Shown in pieces: positions 17,233 to 25,342 of a stretch of 64,000 nt of DNA (its first letter is position 1; every line of letters starts with the position of its first letter). The DNA comes from Schauerella fraxinea (lineage in GTDB: Bacteria; Pseudomonadota; Gammaproteobacteria; Burkholderiales; Burkholderiaceae_B), in assembly GCA_030849965.1 (NCBI GenBank), contig JAVDKL010000001.1:2462554-2526553 (forward strand), read 5' to 3'. A program made the translations under genes and the position numbers. A model generated the notes under the pieces. The model ran no database searches. It was not told where the DNA came from and was given only the letters and a program-made list of their open reading frames with translations.

Positions 17233-18939
17233 CTATACAAACGCGCGGCGCGCCTGCTCCAGGACCACGCTTTTAGGCAGCACGCCCAATACGCGCTTGC
17301 TGGTGACATCGGCCAATACCGGCAAGCGCTCCGCGGGCGACGCTACGACCTTCTCCCAAATATCCACCAGTCGGTCGTCCGCAAACAACGTGGGAAATTC
17401 AGGGCTGAGCAAAGACAGCAACGCGCGCGCCGGACCATCGCTGCTGCCGCGCGCCATCTCGTCGACGATGTCGTGCATCCAGACCGCGCCTACGAATGCA
17501 TGATCGGCATCGAGCACGAACACAAATCGATTCTTGGCCTCATGCCCCACATCCCAGGCCTCTTGCAGCGAGGCGGTGTCGAGCACGTAGCGGTCGAGCG
17601 GCCGCATGGCGGCGCTCGCCGTGAGTTCATACAAACGGCTGCGGCTGGCGAACCGCAATCGATGCCGGTCGATAATGGCGTACGTGCCCGGCTGCCCGAC
17701 CACGTTGGCCGTGCCATAGGCGACCACGGTGGCCAGCATGATCGGGAAAATCAGCAAAGGCTCTTGCGTCATTTCAAACACCATCAACGTCGACATCAAC
17801 GGCGCTTGCGTGGTAGCGGCCAAGGCCGCCGCCATGCCCACCACGGCAAACAACACGGGGCTGTGATCAGTACCGAACAATGCATTGAGCCCCGCGATGC
17901 AGCTCATGCCGCTGAGCGCCCCGATCAACAACGCCGGGGTAAACAAGCCTCCCACCGCGCCCGACCCCACCGTTGCTGCCGTGGCGACGATCTTCAAGGC
18001 CAGCAACGCGAGCACCGCCGTCGTCAACATATCGCCACCCAGCAACTGGGTGATGGGGAAGAAGCCGTTGCCGGCGACCTCAGGCGCCACGCAAATGATG
18101 CCGCCCACGATCAATCCGCCCAGCGTCATGCGCGCCACGACGCCGCCTGGCACCAATGCAAACAGGCTCTTGCTCGAACGAATGGCGGCCAGCATCAGTG
18201 CGCCACCCAGTCCTGCCACCACGCCGACCACGATGGTGACGGCCAGTGCCGACGCATCGAGATCGAAGGCGTGAATCGGCAGCGGATAGGTGGGCGTGAA
18301 CTGCCCCATGGCCGACACGATCCAGGTAGCCACCACGGCCGCGGTAAACAACAGCGCCAGGCGCCGGAACTCGATGCCGCCAAAAGCGATTTCGGCGATG
18401 AAGATCGCCGCCGCCAAGGGCGTGTGATACACCGCGGCCAGCCCACCCGTGGCTGCCACGGCAATCGTCATTTGAAACCGTTCGCCGCGCAGCCAGTCGA
18501 TCCGGCGGGCAAACATCGAGGCGATCGTGGAAGACAGTTGCACCATCGCCCCCTCTTTACCGATCGAGCCGCCCGACACAATCGAACAGAACGACGAGAG
18601 GCAGCGCAACAGCGAAGGCACCGCAGGAATGGCACCGGTACGGCCGTCGATCGTCTCGAGATAATCGCCCCCGCCAAAACCGCGTGCCTTCTGATAGCGG
18701 TCGGCATACACCAGGATCAATCCGGCGATCAGTCCGCCGGCGGCGGGCACGCCAAGTTTTGCGATCCATGCCAGGTCACCCATGATGACGGAGATGTCCG
18801 AATCGCGACCGAACATCGTCTGCGTGGCGAGTTCAAGCCCGTGGCGAAACCCTTCCGCCGCCAACGCGCCTACCGCGCCGAAGACGACGGCAAGCAACAA
18901 TCCCTTGAGGTAAAGCCAGGCTAATTCACGATGAAACAT
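17233..18939 (-). CDS. ClC-family chloride channel/antiporter with C-terminal CBS domains
   Basis: A 568-residue ClC protein; ATG 18939 is preferred (AGGG seven bases upstream), a GTG two codons earlier is the alternative. GGSIGKEGAMVQ at about 123-134 carries the gating Glu129, and GSGAVGGLFTPALL (about 325-338) is the GxFxP chloride-site motif. The first chloride motif GSGIP is absent; the equivalent region reads ARGFGGGDYLET near residue 85. About ten membrane segments are followed by a cytosolic CBS pair (about 440-565). It probably acts in chloride/proton exchange, for instance acid or osmotic stress. The YitT gene lies 30 bases upstream on the same strand. Confidence 0.9.
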   Translation of the reverse strand: MFHRELAWLYLKGLLLAVVFGAVGALAAEGFRHGLELATQTMFGRDSDISVIMGDLAWIAKLGVPAAGGLIAGLILVYADRYQKARGFGGGDYLETIDGRTGAIPAVPSLLRCLSSFCSIVSGGSIGKEGAMVQLSSTIASMFARRIDWLRGERFQMTIAVAATGGLAAVYHTPLAAAIFIAEIAFGGIEFRRLALLFTAAVVATWIVSAMGQFTPTYPLPIHAFDLDASALAVTIVVGVVAGLGGALMLAAIRSSKSLFALVPGGVVARMTLGGLIVGGIICVAPEVAGNGFFPITQLLGGDMLTTAVLALLALKIVATAATVGSGAVGGLFTPALLIGALSGMSCIAGLNALFGTDHSPVLFAVVGMAAALAATTQAPLMSTLMVFEMTQEPLLIFPIMLATVVAYGTANVVGQPGTYAIIDRHRLRFASRSRLYELTASAAMRPLDRYVLDTASLQEAWDVGHEAKNRFVFVLDADHAFVGAVWMHDIVDEMARGSSDGPARALLSLLSPEFPTLFADDRLVDIWEKVVASPAERLPVLADVTSKRVLGVLPKSVVLEQARRAFV

Positions 18940-18969
18940 GGGCACCCTGCAGCCGAAGCCGCCCGATGC

Positions 18970-19605
18970 TTATCCCGCTACGTAGCGGCCAGGGCGGTGA
19001 TTCATTGCCACGACGAGGTTGAGCGCGGTCACGCCGATGACCGATGCGATCAATGCCGGCGTGCCTACGACAAACAGAGCCGCAAGCATAATGCACAGAT
19101 CAACGATCATCTGGAATTTTCCTGCCGCGAAACCATAACGTTCCTGCAGATAGACCGACAGGATGCTCACGCCGCCCAAGCTGGCCTTATGGCGAAACAA
19201 CACGAGCAGGCCCACGCCCATGAGCACGCCGCCCAGTGGCGCCACATAAAACGGCTCGAGCTGCGCCACCGTGAGATAGCGCGAATGCAGCTCGGCAAAG
19301 GCCGAGATCAGCCCAACGGCCGCCATGGTCTTGAGCGTGAAGGCCCATCCCATACGCCGCAAAGAAAGCCAGTAAAACGGAATGTTGATCACGAAAAACG
19401 TGGCGCCGAACGGCAACTGCGTTTTGTAGTGAATCAAGAACGCCAGGCCAGCCGTGCTGCCGGTCAGTAGCCCCGTTTGTTTGTAGAGCGCCAGGGCGAA
19501 CGAGACCAGCAAGGTGCCGATGACCAAGGCAGCGAGATCTTCAAACAGGGAGTGCGGACGGGCGGCGGGCAAGACGGTAGCAGGAGAGGCGGCGGCGGAT
19601 GACAT
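18970..19605 (-). CDS. YitT-family (DUF161) membrane protein
   Basis: A 211-residue inner-membrane protein with five to six hydrophobic segments. ATG 19605 is chosen; the longer frame adds a non-conserved leader passing through an upstream hairpin. TGLLTGSTAGLAFLIHY and GGVLMGVGLLVLFRHKASLGG are conserved YitT patterns. It lacks the C-terminal DUF2179 domain of Bacillus YitT, as usual in proteobacteria. The function is unknown; transport of a small solute has been suggested for the family. It may be co-transcribed with the ClC gene. Confidence 0.85.
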   Translation of the reverse strand: MSSAAASPATVLPAARPHSLFEDLAALVIGTLLVSFALALYKQTGLLTGSTAGLAFLIHYKTQLPFGATFFVINIPFYWLSLRRMGWAFTLKTMAAVGLISAFAELHSRYLTVAQLEPFYVAPLGGVLMGVGLLVLFRHKASLGGVSILSVYLQERYGFAAGKFQMIVDLCIMLAALFVVGTPALIASVIGVTALNLVVAMNHRPGRYVAG

Positions 19606-19660
19606 GCAAAACGTCCAGTGGATGGACTGTAACTTTAGCAGCGATGGCCGTTCGATGGAC

Positions 19661-19702
19661 GAAAAAACGCCGTCCGATGTGGGATTTCCACACGGACGGC
19701 GT
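19661..19702 (-). terminator. Rho-independent terminator (minus strand)
   Basis: A 14-pair stem with one bulged base (arms CGCCGTCCG-TGTGG and CCACACGGACGGCG, loop about five bases), read on the minus strand, is followed by a run of six T (A-run at 19662-19667 on plus). It lies between the Gly-rich gene and the YitT gene and should end transcription from the former. Confidence 0.8.
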
Positions 19703-19856
19703 GATTTGAATGCGCCCATTCCAAGTTGAGCTGCTTACCCAACGGCAACATGGGCGTCGCCCTGGTGAGATTGCAGCCTAGGTAACGGCACGTCGAACGG
19801 AAGGAACGCCGCCCTATGAAGCAATACCGGCTTAAGAAGCAATGCCGGCTTAAGCG

Positions 19857-20468
19857 CTAGTTGACGCCGTAGCCCCGGCCCGTCATGCAGGCACCGACCG
19901 CGCGGCGATACGACTCTGTATTGGCCGAGGTCGTGTACTGCGTAACATAAGACGGATCGAACCCGCTCTGGTTGACAGCCCACTGATGGCACTCGTAGCG
20001 ATCGCGGCCCTGCTGATCTGAACTCTGACCGCGGCTGGGATAAGCCACCACATCGGTGCCGCTCGAGGCCACACGCTGGACCGGCGCGTATTCGACCTGC
20101 GGTGCATACACTGGCGCAGGGGCATATTGCACCGGCGGCGCGGCATACACCGGCGCGCCGTAAACCGGCTGCGCATACACGGGGGCCGCATAAACCGGTT
20201 GGGCATACACGGGCGGGGCGTAGCTATAGCGCGGTTGCGAGTTGATCGCGATCACCGTACCGGCTGCCGCCAGCGCCAATGCGCCACCGATCCACCAGCC
20301 ATTCGGCCCGCGATAACCGCCACCACCGTGATAACCACCGCCGTGATAGCCCCCGCCATAGCCGCCACCATACCCGCGACCGCCCCAGCCGGGACCCGCC
20401 AGAGCTTGACTGCTGACCGTCGCCAATACGAGGGCGAGACCGATTGCACGTAACTGATACCGCTTCAT
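19857..20468 (-). CDS. Exported Gly-rich / PVYA-repeat protein
   Basis: A 203-residue protein of unknown function starting at ATG 20468. A signal peptide (MKRYQLRAIGLALVLATVSS, cleaved after ALA) is followed by a Gly/Tyr/His-rich stretch (residues 25-55), a short hydrophobic segment (about 60-75), five to six tandem PVYA-type units (about 85-125), and a conserved C-terminal part with YECHQWAVNQSGFDP and CMTGRGYGV. The CHQWAxxQ-GFDP block occurs in several small periplasmic or outer-membrane proteins of proteobacteria. The Pro-rich repeat could span periplasm or peptidoglycan. It is monocistronic with its own terminator. Confidence 0.8.
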   Translation of the reverse strand: MKRYQLRAIGLALVLATVSSQALAGPGWGGRGYGGGYGGGYHGGGYHGGGGYRGPNGWWIGGALALAAAGTVIAINSQPRYSYAPPVYAQPVYAAPVYAQPVYGAPVYAAPPVQYAPAPVYAPQVEYAPVQRVASSGTDVVAYPSRGQSSDQQGRDRYECHQWAVNQSGFDPSYVTQYTTSANTESYRRAVGACMTGRGYGVN

Positions 20469-20741
20469 TTGAACGCTCCTGGCACCGCTAGGCACTACGT
20501 CCGCGCCGCGATGATAGAGACACTTTACTCCTGCGCAAGACAAAACGAATGCCCCGGATTGGGGGGATTCGGTGAATATGCTTCAACCGATTTCAGATGC
20601 ACACGCTGCCGTCGGCATCACACTCCACCTGGGCTGAGGTACGTCCGGCTGAAGTGTCTGGCTGAGGACGCCTGGCTGACCGGGCGTCACTCAAGCTTGT
20701 GTAACGATCAGCCTTCGACTATCGTGATCGGTGTCGACCAA

Positions 20742-20916
20742 ACCCTGCGCAGAAGAGATCAGCCCCGTGCTGACGCCGACGGAGCAACCACCCCGGAAAC
20801 TCTCAGGCACACCGGACTACGCAGGTAAGACAATCTGGAGAGCGGCGCTTTCGCAGCGCCCACCGAAGGGGAACCGGCCACGCTGCCGGTGAAACTCTCA
20901 GGTCAAAGGACAGATG
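20742..20916 (+). promoter_or_regulatory. Tandem glycine riboswitch
   Basis: Two glycine aptamers in series. Aptamer I spans about 20742-20825: its P1 pairs CCTGCG (20744-20749) with CGCAGG (20820-20825, approximate) and the core holds GACGGAGCAA and GGAAACTCTCAGGCA. Aptamer II spans about 20829-20916: it begins AATCTGGAGAGCGGC, has CACCGAAGGGG and GTGAAACTCTCAGG, and closes with AGGACAGAT, where ATCTG pairs with CAGAT. Both repeat AAACTCTCAGG, the family hallmark. It lies about 50 bases upstream of the DadA-like gene at 20967 and is expected to turn it on when glycine is abundant. The rest of the 498-base gap (20469-20741) shows nothing recognisable. Confidence 0.93.
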
Positions 20917-20950
20917 GGGTGTTGCGGTCAATGGGCCGCAACCACCCTTT
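20917..20950 (+). promoter_or_regulatory. Expression-platform hairpin of the glycine riboswitch
   Basis: Directly after aptamer II, GGGT-GTTGCGG (20917-20927) can pair with CCGCAAC-C-ACCC (20936-20947): 11 pairs, one bulge, an eight-base loop, then TTTG. The 5' arm abuts the closing strand of aptamer II P1, so the hairpin may compete with ligand-bound P1. It is either a weak terminator or a folding switch ahead of the ribosome site. The mechanism is inference. Confidence 0.6.
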
Positions 20951-20966
20951 GTCTGGAATCCGCCTC

Positions 20967-22211
20967 ATGTCTCGTATCGCCATCATCGGCGCCGGTATTA
21001 CCGGCGTCACCTCAGCCTACGCCCTCGTCAAACTCGGTCATGACGTTACCGTCATCGATCGCCAACGCTACCCCGCGATGGAAACATCGTTTGCCAACGG
21101 CGGGCAGCTCTCGGCCAGCAACGCCGAGGTCTGGAATAGCGCCGCCACCCTGATCAAAGGCCTGCGCTGGATGTTTCGGCGCGATGCGCCACTCAGCCTG
21201 AACCCGGCTTTCAGTCTGCATAAATACGCATGGCTGGCGGCCTTCGTGGGCAACATTCCACACTACCGCGCCAACACCATTGCGACCACACGCATGGCCA
21301 TCGAAGCCCGCCAGCATCTGTACGCCATGGCGGAAGACGAAGGCATCGACTTCGATCTCGAGCGGCGCGGCATCCTGCACATTTATCACGACCGCAAGAG
21401 TTTCGAGGCCGCGCAGCGCGCCAATCTGTTGTTGCAAGAAGGCGGCCTGGAACGCCATGCCGTTACCCCAGCCGAAGCCCGGAGCATCGAACCGGCGCTC
21501 ACACAGGACTGCTACGGCGGTTTCTTCACGCCATCGGATGCCACGGGCGACATTCATAAATTCACGCGCGGTTTGGCTGACGCGTGCGCCCGGCGCGGCG
21601 TGACGTTTACGATGGATAGCGACGTGCTGCGCATCCGTCAGGAGGGTGGTCAGCACCTGATCCAGATTGCCCGCCACGCTTCGCACGGTACTCAAGACAA
21701 TGGGGCGCAGACGCTGGCCTTCGATGCCGTCGTGATCTGCGCAGGCGCGGCGAGCCGCACGTTCGCGGCGATGCTGGGCGACAGCGTGAATATTTATCCG
21801 GTCAAAGGCTATTCGATCAGCGTTCACCTCGACGACCCTCGCAGCCTTACAGCAGCGCCGCAGGTGAGCCTGCTCGACGAGGCCGCCAAAATCGTCACCA
21901 GCAGGTTGGGCGATCGTTTCAGAGTGGCCGGCACGGCCGAGTTCAACGGTTTCAACAAGGACATCCGCGCCGATCGCGTGCAGCCGCTGATCGACTGGAC
22001 ACGGCGGCACTTCCCCGCCGTCGAAACGACGCGCGTCGTGGCCTGGAGCGGCTTGCGGCCGATGATGCCCAACATGATGCCGCGTGTGGGCGCCGGCAAG
22101 CGCGCCGGCGTGTTCTACAACACCGGCCATGGCCATCTGGGTTGGACGCTATCGGCGGCCACGGCGCAGATGCTGGCCGCCAGTGTTCAGGCAAGCACCA
22201 TGGGCGCCTGA
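20967..22211 (+). CDS. dadA: DadA-like D-amino-acid/glycine dehydrogenase (FAD)
   Basis: A 414-residue flavoprotein of the DAO family starting at ATG 20967. The FAD motif AIIGAGITGVTSAYAL is at residues 5-20, and the C-terminal GHGHLGWTLSAATAQ is the DadA signature. E. coli DadA has 432 residues. DadA oxidises D-amino acids to 2-oxo acids and ammonia, passing electrons to the respiratory chain at the inner membrane. No alanine racemase gene is adjacent, unlike classical dad operons; instead a glycine riboswitch precedes it. This suggests the physiological substrate is glycine or an N-methyl-glycine-like compound rather than D-alanine (inference). The dadA symbol reflects family only. Confidence 0.85.
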   Translation: MSRIAIIGAGITGVTSAYALVKLGHDVTVIDRQRYPAMETSFANGGQLSASNAEVWNSAATLIKGLRWMFRRDAPLSLNPAFSLHKYAWLAAFVGNIPHYRANTIATTRMAIEARQHLYAMAEDEGIDFDLERRGILHIYHDRKSFEAAQRANLLLQEGGLERHAVTPAEARSIEPALTQDCYGGFFTPSDATGDIHKFTRGLADACARRGVTFTMDSDVLRIRQEGGQHLIQIARHASHGTQDNGAQTLAFDAVVICAGAASRTFAAMLGDSVNIYPVKGYSISVHLDDPRSLTAAPQVSLLDEAAKIVTSRLGDRFRVAGTAEFNGFNKDIRADRVQPLIDWTRRHFPAVETTRVVAWSGLRPMMPNMMPRVGAGKRAGVFYNTGHGHLGWTLSAATAQMLAASVQASTMGA

Positions 22212-22296
22212 GCCCATCGTCGGCAGACCGCCGCGCTCGGCACGGGGTCGTCGACGCAGAAGGCGTGTCACCCGGTTGGACACCGGGCGACCACAC

Positions 22297-22812
22297 TCAA
22301 TGCGCGCCGTGCGCCTTTGGGTTTTTGGCGCCGTCGCCTTCGGCAGGTTGCGCGCGGGCATTCAAGGGACGCGCGCGCGCTTCGACCACCACGGTTTTGT
22401 GACCGCCACCCACGTCGATTTCGAGCGTGACCGGCACCATGTCGCCTTCTTTGATCTGCTGCTTCAGATCGATCAACATGATGTGATAACTGCCCGGCTC
22501 GAACCCCACCACTTTGGCCGCCGGCAGATCGACGGCCTTCACCTGACGCATGCGCATCACGTCGTTCTCGCGCACCATCTCATGCACTTCCGTAATGGCG
22601 GCCACGGATGACGATGCGCCCACCAGACGCGCGTCGTTGCCGGAGGTCACCCTCATGAACACGCCCGTTGCGCGCTGCTGCGGCACCGTGGCGCGCACCC
22701 AGGCATCGGATACGACGATGTCGTGCGCCTGCCCCACCGACTGCGCCATGGCGGCGCCCGAAAAAGCAAAAGCGGTCAGCATCAACGCGTGACCGATAAA
22801 TTTGCGTGACAT
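22297..22812 (-). CDS. Periplasmic copper chaperone PCu(A)C
   Basis: A 171-residue PCu(A)C protein with a signal peptide cleaved near residue 24 (AAMAQ). The Cu(I) motif H-x10-M-x21-H-x-M is exact: His77, Met88, His110, Met112. Such proteins deliver copper to the CuA site of cytochrome c oxidase, often together with SCO. The C-terminal 25 residues (about 146-171) are Ala/Pro/His-rich and end in HGAH, possibly extra metal ligands. The next gene upstream on this strand is a SCO protein, which supports the assembly role. Confidence 0.93.
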   Translation of the reverse strand: MSRKFIGHALMLTAFAFSGAAMAQSVGQAHDIVVSDAWVRATVPQQRATGVFMRVTSGNDARLVGASSSVAAITEVHEMVRENDVMRMRQVKAVDLPAAKVVGFEPGSYHIMLIDLKQQIKEGDMVPVTLEIDVGGGHKTVVVEARARPLNARAQPAEGDGAKNPKAHGAH

Positions 22813-22924
22813 ACAACATCCTTTTCTCTATTTATTCAATGTAAACGTCTCAAGGACTGACCAGCATGAACGTGCAGGATGCCGGCCAGTGCGCCACATC
22901 CGCACCATGCCCACCGCGCACCGC

Positions 22925-23548
22925 TCAAGCGTCGCGCAGTACCTGACGGATGTCATCCGCCAGATCCGGCGCACTCTGATCGTCGCGGACCATCACGCGC
23001 ACCTTGCCTTGCGGGTCGATCAAATAACTCAACGCGGTGTGATCCATGGTGTACGAATCGCCGGTGGCCACCTTCTGATAGAACACCTTGAATTCCTTGG
23101 CCGTGGCCGCCGTAGCCGGGATATCGCCATACAACCCGAGAAAATCCGGGTCGAACGCCGTGGTGTACGCGCCCAGTACTTCAGGCACATCCCGCTCCGG
23201 GTCGACGGTAATGAAGACCACCTGCAGCCGATCGCCTTGATCGCCCAGCAACTTCTTCGCATCCGCCGCCCGCACAAGCGCGGTCGGACACACATCGGGG
23301 CATTGAGTGAACCCGAAGAACACCAGCACGGCACGGCCCTTGAACTCCTCAAGCGTGCGAACACGGCCTGCGGGATCCTTGAGCGAAAACGAACGCGCAA
23401 ATTTCGCGCCGGTGATATCGGTGCCGTGCACGTCGAGCGGCTCCGCACGGCCGCAGCCCGCCAGCATCAACGCGGTGGCGCCCAGGGCGCCCAGGCAAAG
23501 CCTGCGGCCGGGATTGGCTACGGGAGAAAAAATGGGGGTGTCGGGCAT
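22925..23548 (-). CDS. SCO-family copper-binding lipoprotein
   Basis: A 207-residue SCO1/SenC protein with an excellent ribosome site (AGGAGGCAGCA). A lipobox LMLAGC puts the lipidated Cys at about 32. The thioredoxin-like fold carries the copper ligands Cys83 and Cys87 in CPDVCP and a downstream His in TMDHTALS near 171. SCO proteins reduce and metallate the CuA centre of cytochrome oxidase in the periplasm. It lies between PCu(A)C and a DUF2946 gene on the same strand, a recurrent copper-handling grouping. Confidence 0.93.
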   Translation of the reverse strand: MPDTPIFSPVANPGRRLCLGALGATALMLAGCGRAEPLDVHGTDITGAKFARSFSLKDPAGRVRTLEEFKGRAVLVFFGFTQCPDVCPTALVRAADAKKLLGDQGDRLQVVFITVDPERDVPEVLGAYTTAFDPDFLGLYGDIPATAATAKEFKVFYQKVATGDSYTMDHTALSYLIDPQGKVRVMVRDDQSAPDLADDIRQVLRDA

Positions 23549-23669
23549 TGCTGCCTCCTGTCATGAGCCACACACTTCAGGCGGGCGGCAATCAACGCCG
23601 CCACAACCGAAGATCGAAACACGTCGCACGCGGCCGGCAGCCCAACGGGCGCGGCCAGGCGACGGTGGG

Positions 23670-24095
23670 TCAACCCGCGAGCCGTGGCGGGGCTCTTGAC
23701 CCCAAGGGTGGGCCGGCTGCCGGCAATGGCGGCAATGCGGCCTGGCGCACCACGGGCGGCGCGATGACGTGTGCCGCAGGGGCCGACACCACTGCCGCGA
23801 GCCCCGGCGGCAACGTCAGCGCCTGATGGCTGAGCATGTTGAAGGCGCAGTCCGCGCTGGCATGCTGGGGGTCGGGCGTATCGGGCGCCGGGCGCCCCAT
23901 ATCGACCGTCATCGTGACCATATCGCCCGTGGACGTACACAACGACAGGGCCATCTCGCCACCCTGCGCGGGATCGGCCCGCGGCATGAATCCGGCGGGG
24001 ATCAAGGCGCGAACGACGAACGCCAGCACCAGCAGGCAAAGCCATGGGTGCAGGGGTGGGCGGGCGGCCCGACGTCGATGTGGCGCGGTCGGCAT
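23670..24095 (-). CDS. DUF2946-family membrane-anchored protein
   Basis: A 141-residue protein, start ATG 24095; longer frames have no homologous look. One hydrophobic segment (LHPWLCLLVLAFVVRALIPAGFMP, about residues 15-37) is followed by a soluble part with CTSTGDM and CAFNMLSHQALTLPPG, the DUF2946 pattern with paired Cys and a Cys-x5-His. DUF2946 genes often accompany copper or cytochrome-oxidase chaperones. It sits upstream of SCO and PCu(A)C on the same strand, so a copper-related periplasmic role is likely. Function unproven. Confidence 0.7.
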   Translation of the reverse strand: MPTAPHRRRAARPPLHPWLCLLVLAFVVRALIPAGFMPRADPAQGGEMALSLCTSTGDMVTMTVDMGRPAPDTPDPQHASADCAFNMLSHQALTLPPGLAAVVSAPAAHVIAPPVVRQAALPPLPAAGPPLGSRAPPRLAG

Positions 24096-24158
24096 GGCCG
24101 AAATTCTAAAGCATCGCGCGCGCCGGTATGATCGTGCCGTCCCTATTCGAGTTCGCTC

Positions 24159-24347
24159 ATGCCGCAGCCGCCGCTTGCCCCCTTTCCCGTACCCGACGAT
24201 GGACGCGATCCGCGCCCACCTCGAGGCGCTCGAACGCAGACCTGTAACCGGACTGGTGCTGCATCGGCACGTCGTCGCGCCGAGGTCCAGGCGCGCGGCC
24301 GCCAGGCGTGCGGCTACCGTACCTCGCCCGAGGGGGATCGAACATGA
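24159..24347 (+). CDS. Possible small ORF coupled to the DUF4105 gene
   Basis: A 62-codon frame whose TGA overlaps the next ATG (ATGA at 24344-24347). The peptide is Pro/Arg-rich, with no hydrophobic segment and no recognised family. An alternative frame from ATG 24199 reads MDAIRAHLEALERRPVTG, which looks more protein-like at its start but is not clearly better. Either could be an artefact of high G+C. The 24096-24343 gap otherwise holds only the divergent promoters of the DUF2946 and DUF4105 genes. Confidence 0.2.
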   Translation: MPQPPLAPFPVPDDGRDPRPPRGARTQTCNRTGAASARRRAEVQARGRQACGYRTSPEGDRT

Positions 24348-25333
24348 TCGCCCGCATCCTGCTGCGGATGGCCATTGTGGTGACGGCGGCATGGGCCGGG
24401 CTGGCGCTGTGGGTGCAGCGCCCCCTCGCCTCAGTGGGCACGCTGTCGTTGATCTTCCTGACGGCCCTGCTGGCCATTGCCGCGCTCGTCTGCGTGCGCC
24501 CGCGCCCCCGATCGGCCCTCGCCCTCTACGCCATCGGCACCTTGAGCATTTGCGTCTGGTGGTGGACGATCGTGCCGACCAACAACCGCGACTGGGCCCC
24601 GGATGTGGCCCAGCAAACACAGGGAGCGGTAGCGGGCGATCGCGTCACACTCACCAACGTACGCAACTTCGATTGGAAGAGCGATACCGATTTCACGCAG
24701 CGTTGGGAAACCCGCCACTACGATCTGACCAAGCTGCAATCCACCGACATGATCGTGTCGTACTGGGGCATGCCGGCGATCGCCCACACGCTGGTCTCGT
24801 TCGGCTTTGAAGGCGGCGAACAGATCGTCTTTTCGGTCGAAATCCGCCGCGAGCGTCACGAATCGTTTTCCGAGTTGGGCGGCTTTTTCAAGCAATTCGA
24901 ATTGAGTGTGGTGGCAGCCGACGAGCGCGACATCGTGCGCGTACGCACCAACGTGCGCGACGAAGACGATTACCTTTTCCGCGTGAACATGTCGCCCGAA
25001 GCGCGGCGCTCGCTGTTTCTGGCATATGTCGAACAGGCCAATGCGCTGCCCGCCACACCGCGGTTCTACAACACCGTCACCGCCAATTGCACGACCATCA
25101 TTTATCACATGGCCAAACGCATCGTCGACGGCCTGCCTTGGGACTACCGCCTGCTGGCCTCCGGCTATCTACCGGAATACCTGTTCGATCTTGGCGCCTT
25201 CAGCGGCGCCTCGACCATCGAGGAATACCGCGCACGCGGCCGCATCACCGACCGCGCCCGCGCCACCACGCCGAGCGACGATTTCTCGAAAGCGATTCGT
25301 CAAGGCGTGCCGGGGATTCCGGCGGGCGGATGA
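24344..25333 (+). CDS. DUF4105 (Lnb N-terminal periplasmic) membrane protein
   Basis: A 329-residue protein with three hydrophobic segments in the first 80 residues (about 4-22, 32-50, 55-74) and a large periplasmic domain. The conserved TANCTTIIYH near residue 247 provides a probable catalytic Cys, and the earlier HTLVSF/ FSVEIRRE segment is typical of DUF4105. Relatives include the Lnb lipoprotein N-acyltransferase-like domain of Gram-positive bacteria and the Cys is thought to be catalytic (family knowledge). The role in proteobacteria is unclear. It is convergent with the GST gene, whose stop lies nine bases downstream. Confidence 0.8.
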   Translation: MIARILLRMAIVVTAAWAGLALWVQRPLASVGTLSLIFLTALLAIAALVCVRPRPRSALALYAIGTLSICVWWWTIVPTNNRDWAPDVAQQTQGAVAGDRVTLTNVRNFDWKSDTDFTQRWETRHYDLTKLQSTDMIVSYWGMPAIAHTLVSFGFEGGEQIVFSVEIRRERHESFSELGGFFKQFELSVVAADERDIVRVRTNVRDEDDYLFRVNMSPEARRSLFLAYVEQANALPATPRFYNTVTANCTTIIYHMAKRIVDGLPWDYRLLASGYLPEYLFDLGAFSGASTIEEYRARGRITDRARATTPSDDFSKAIRQGVPGIPAGG

Positions 25334-25342
25334 GGTTTAGTA

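Noticed and set aside
17158-18924. A 588-codon plus-strand open frame opposite the ClC gene
   Set aside because: It is rich in Arg/His/Gln with no domain or hydrophobic pattern and lies antisense to a well-supported ClC gene. Long open antisense frames are expected at this G+C content.
22264-22290. Terminator between dadA-like and PCu(A)C genes
   Set aside because: CACCCGGTTGGACACCGGGCG can fold to a short stem, but no T-run follows on either strand and the stem is only about five pairs.
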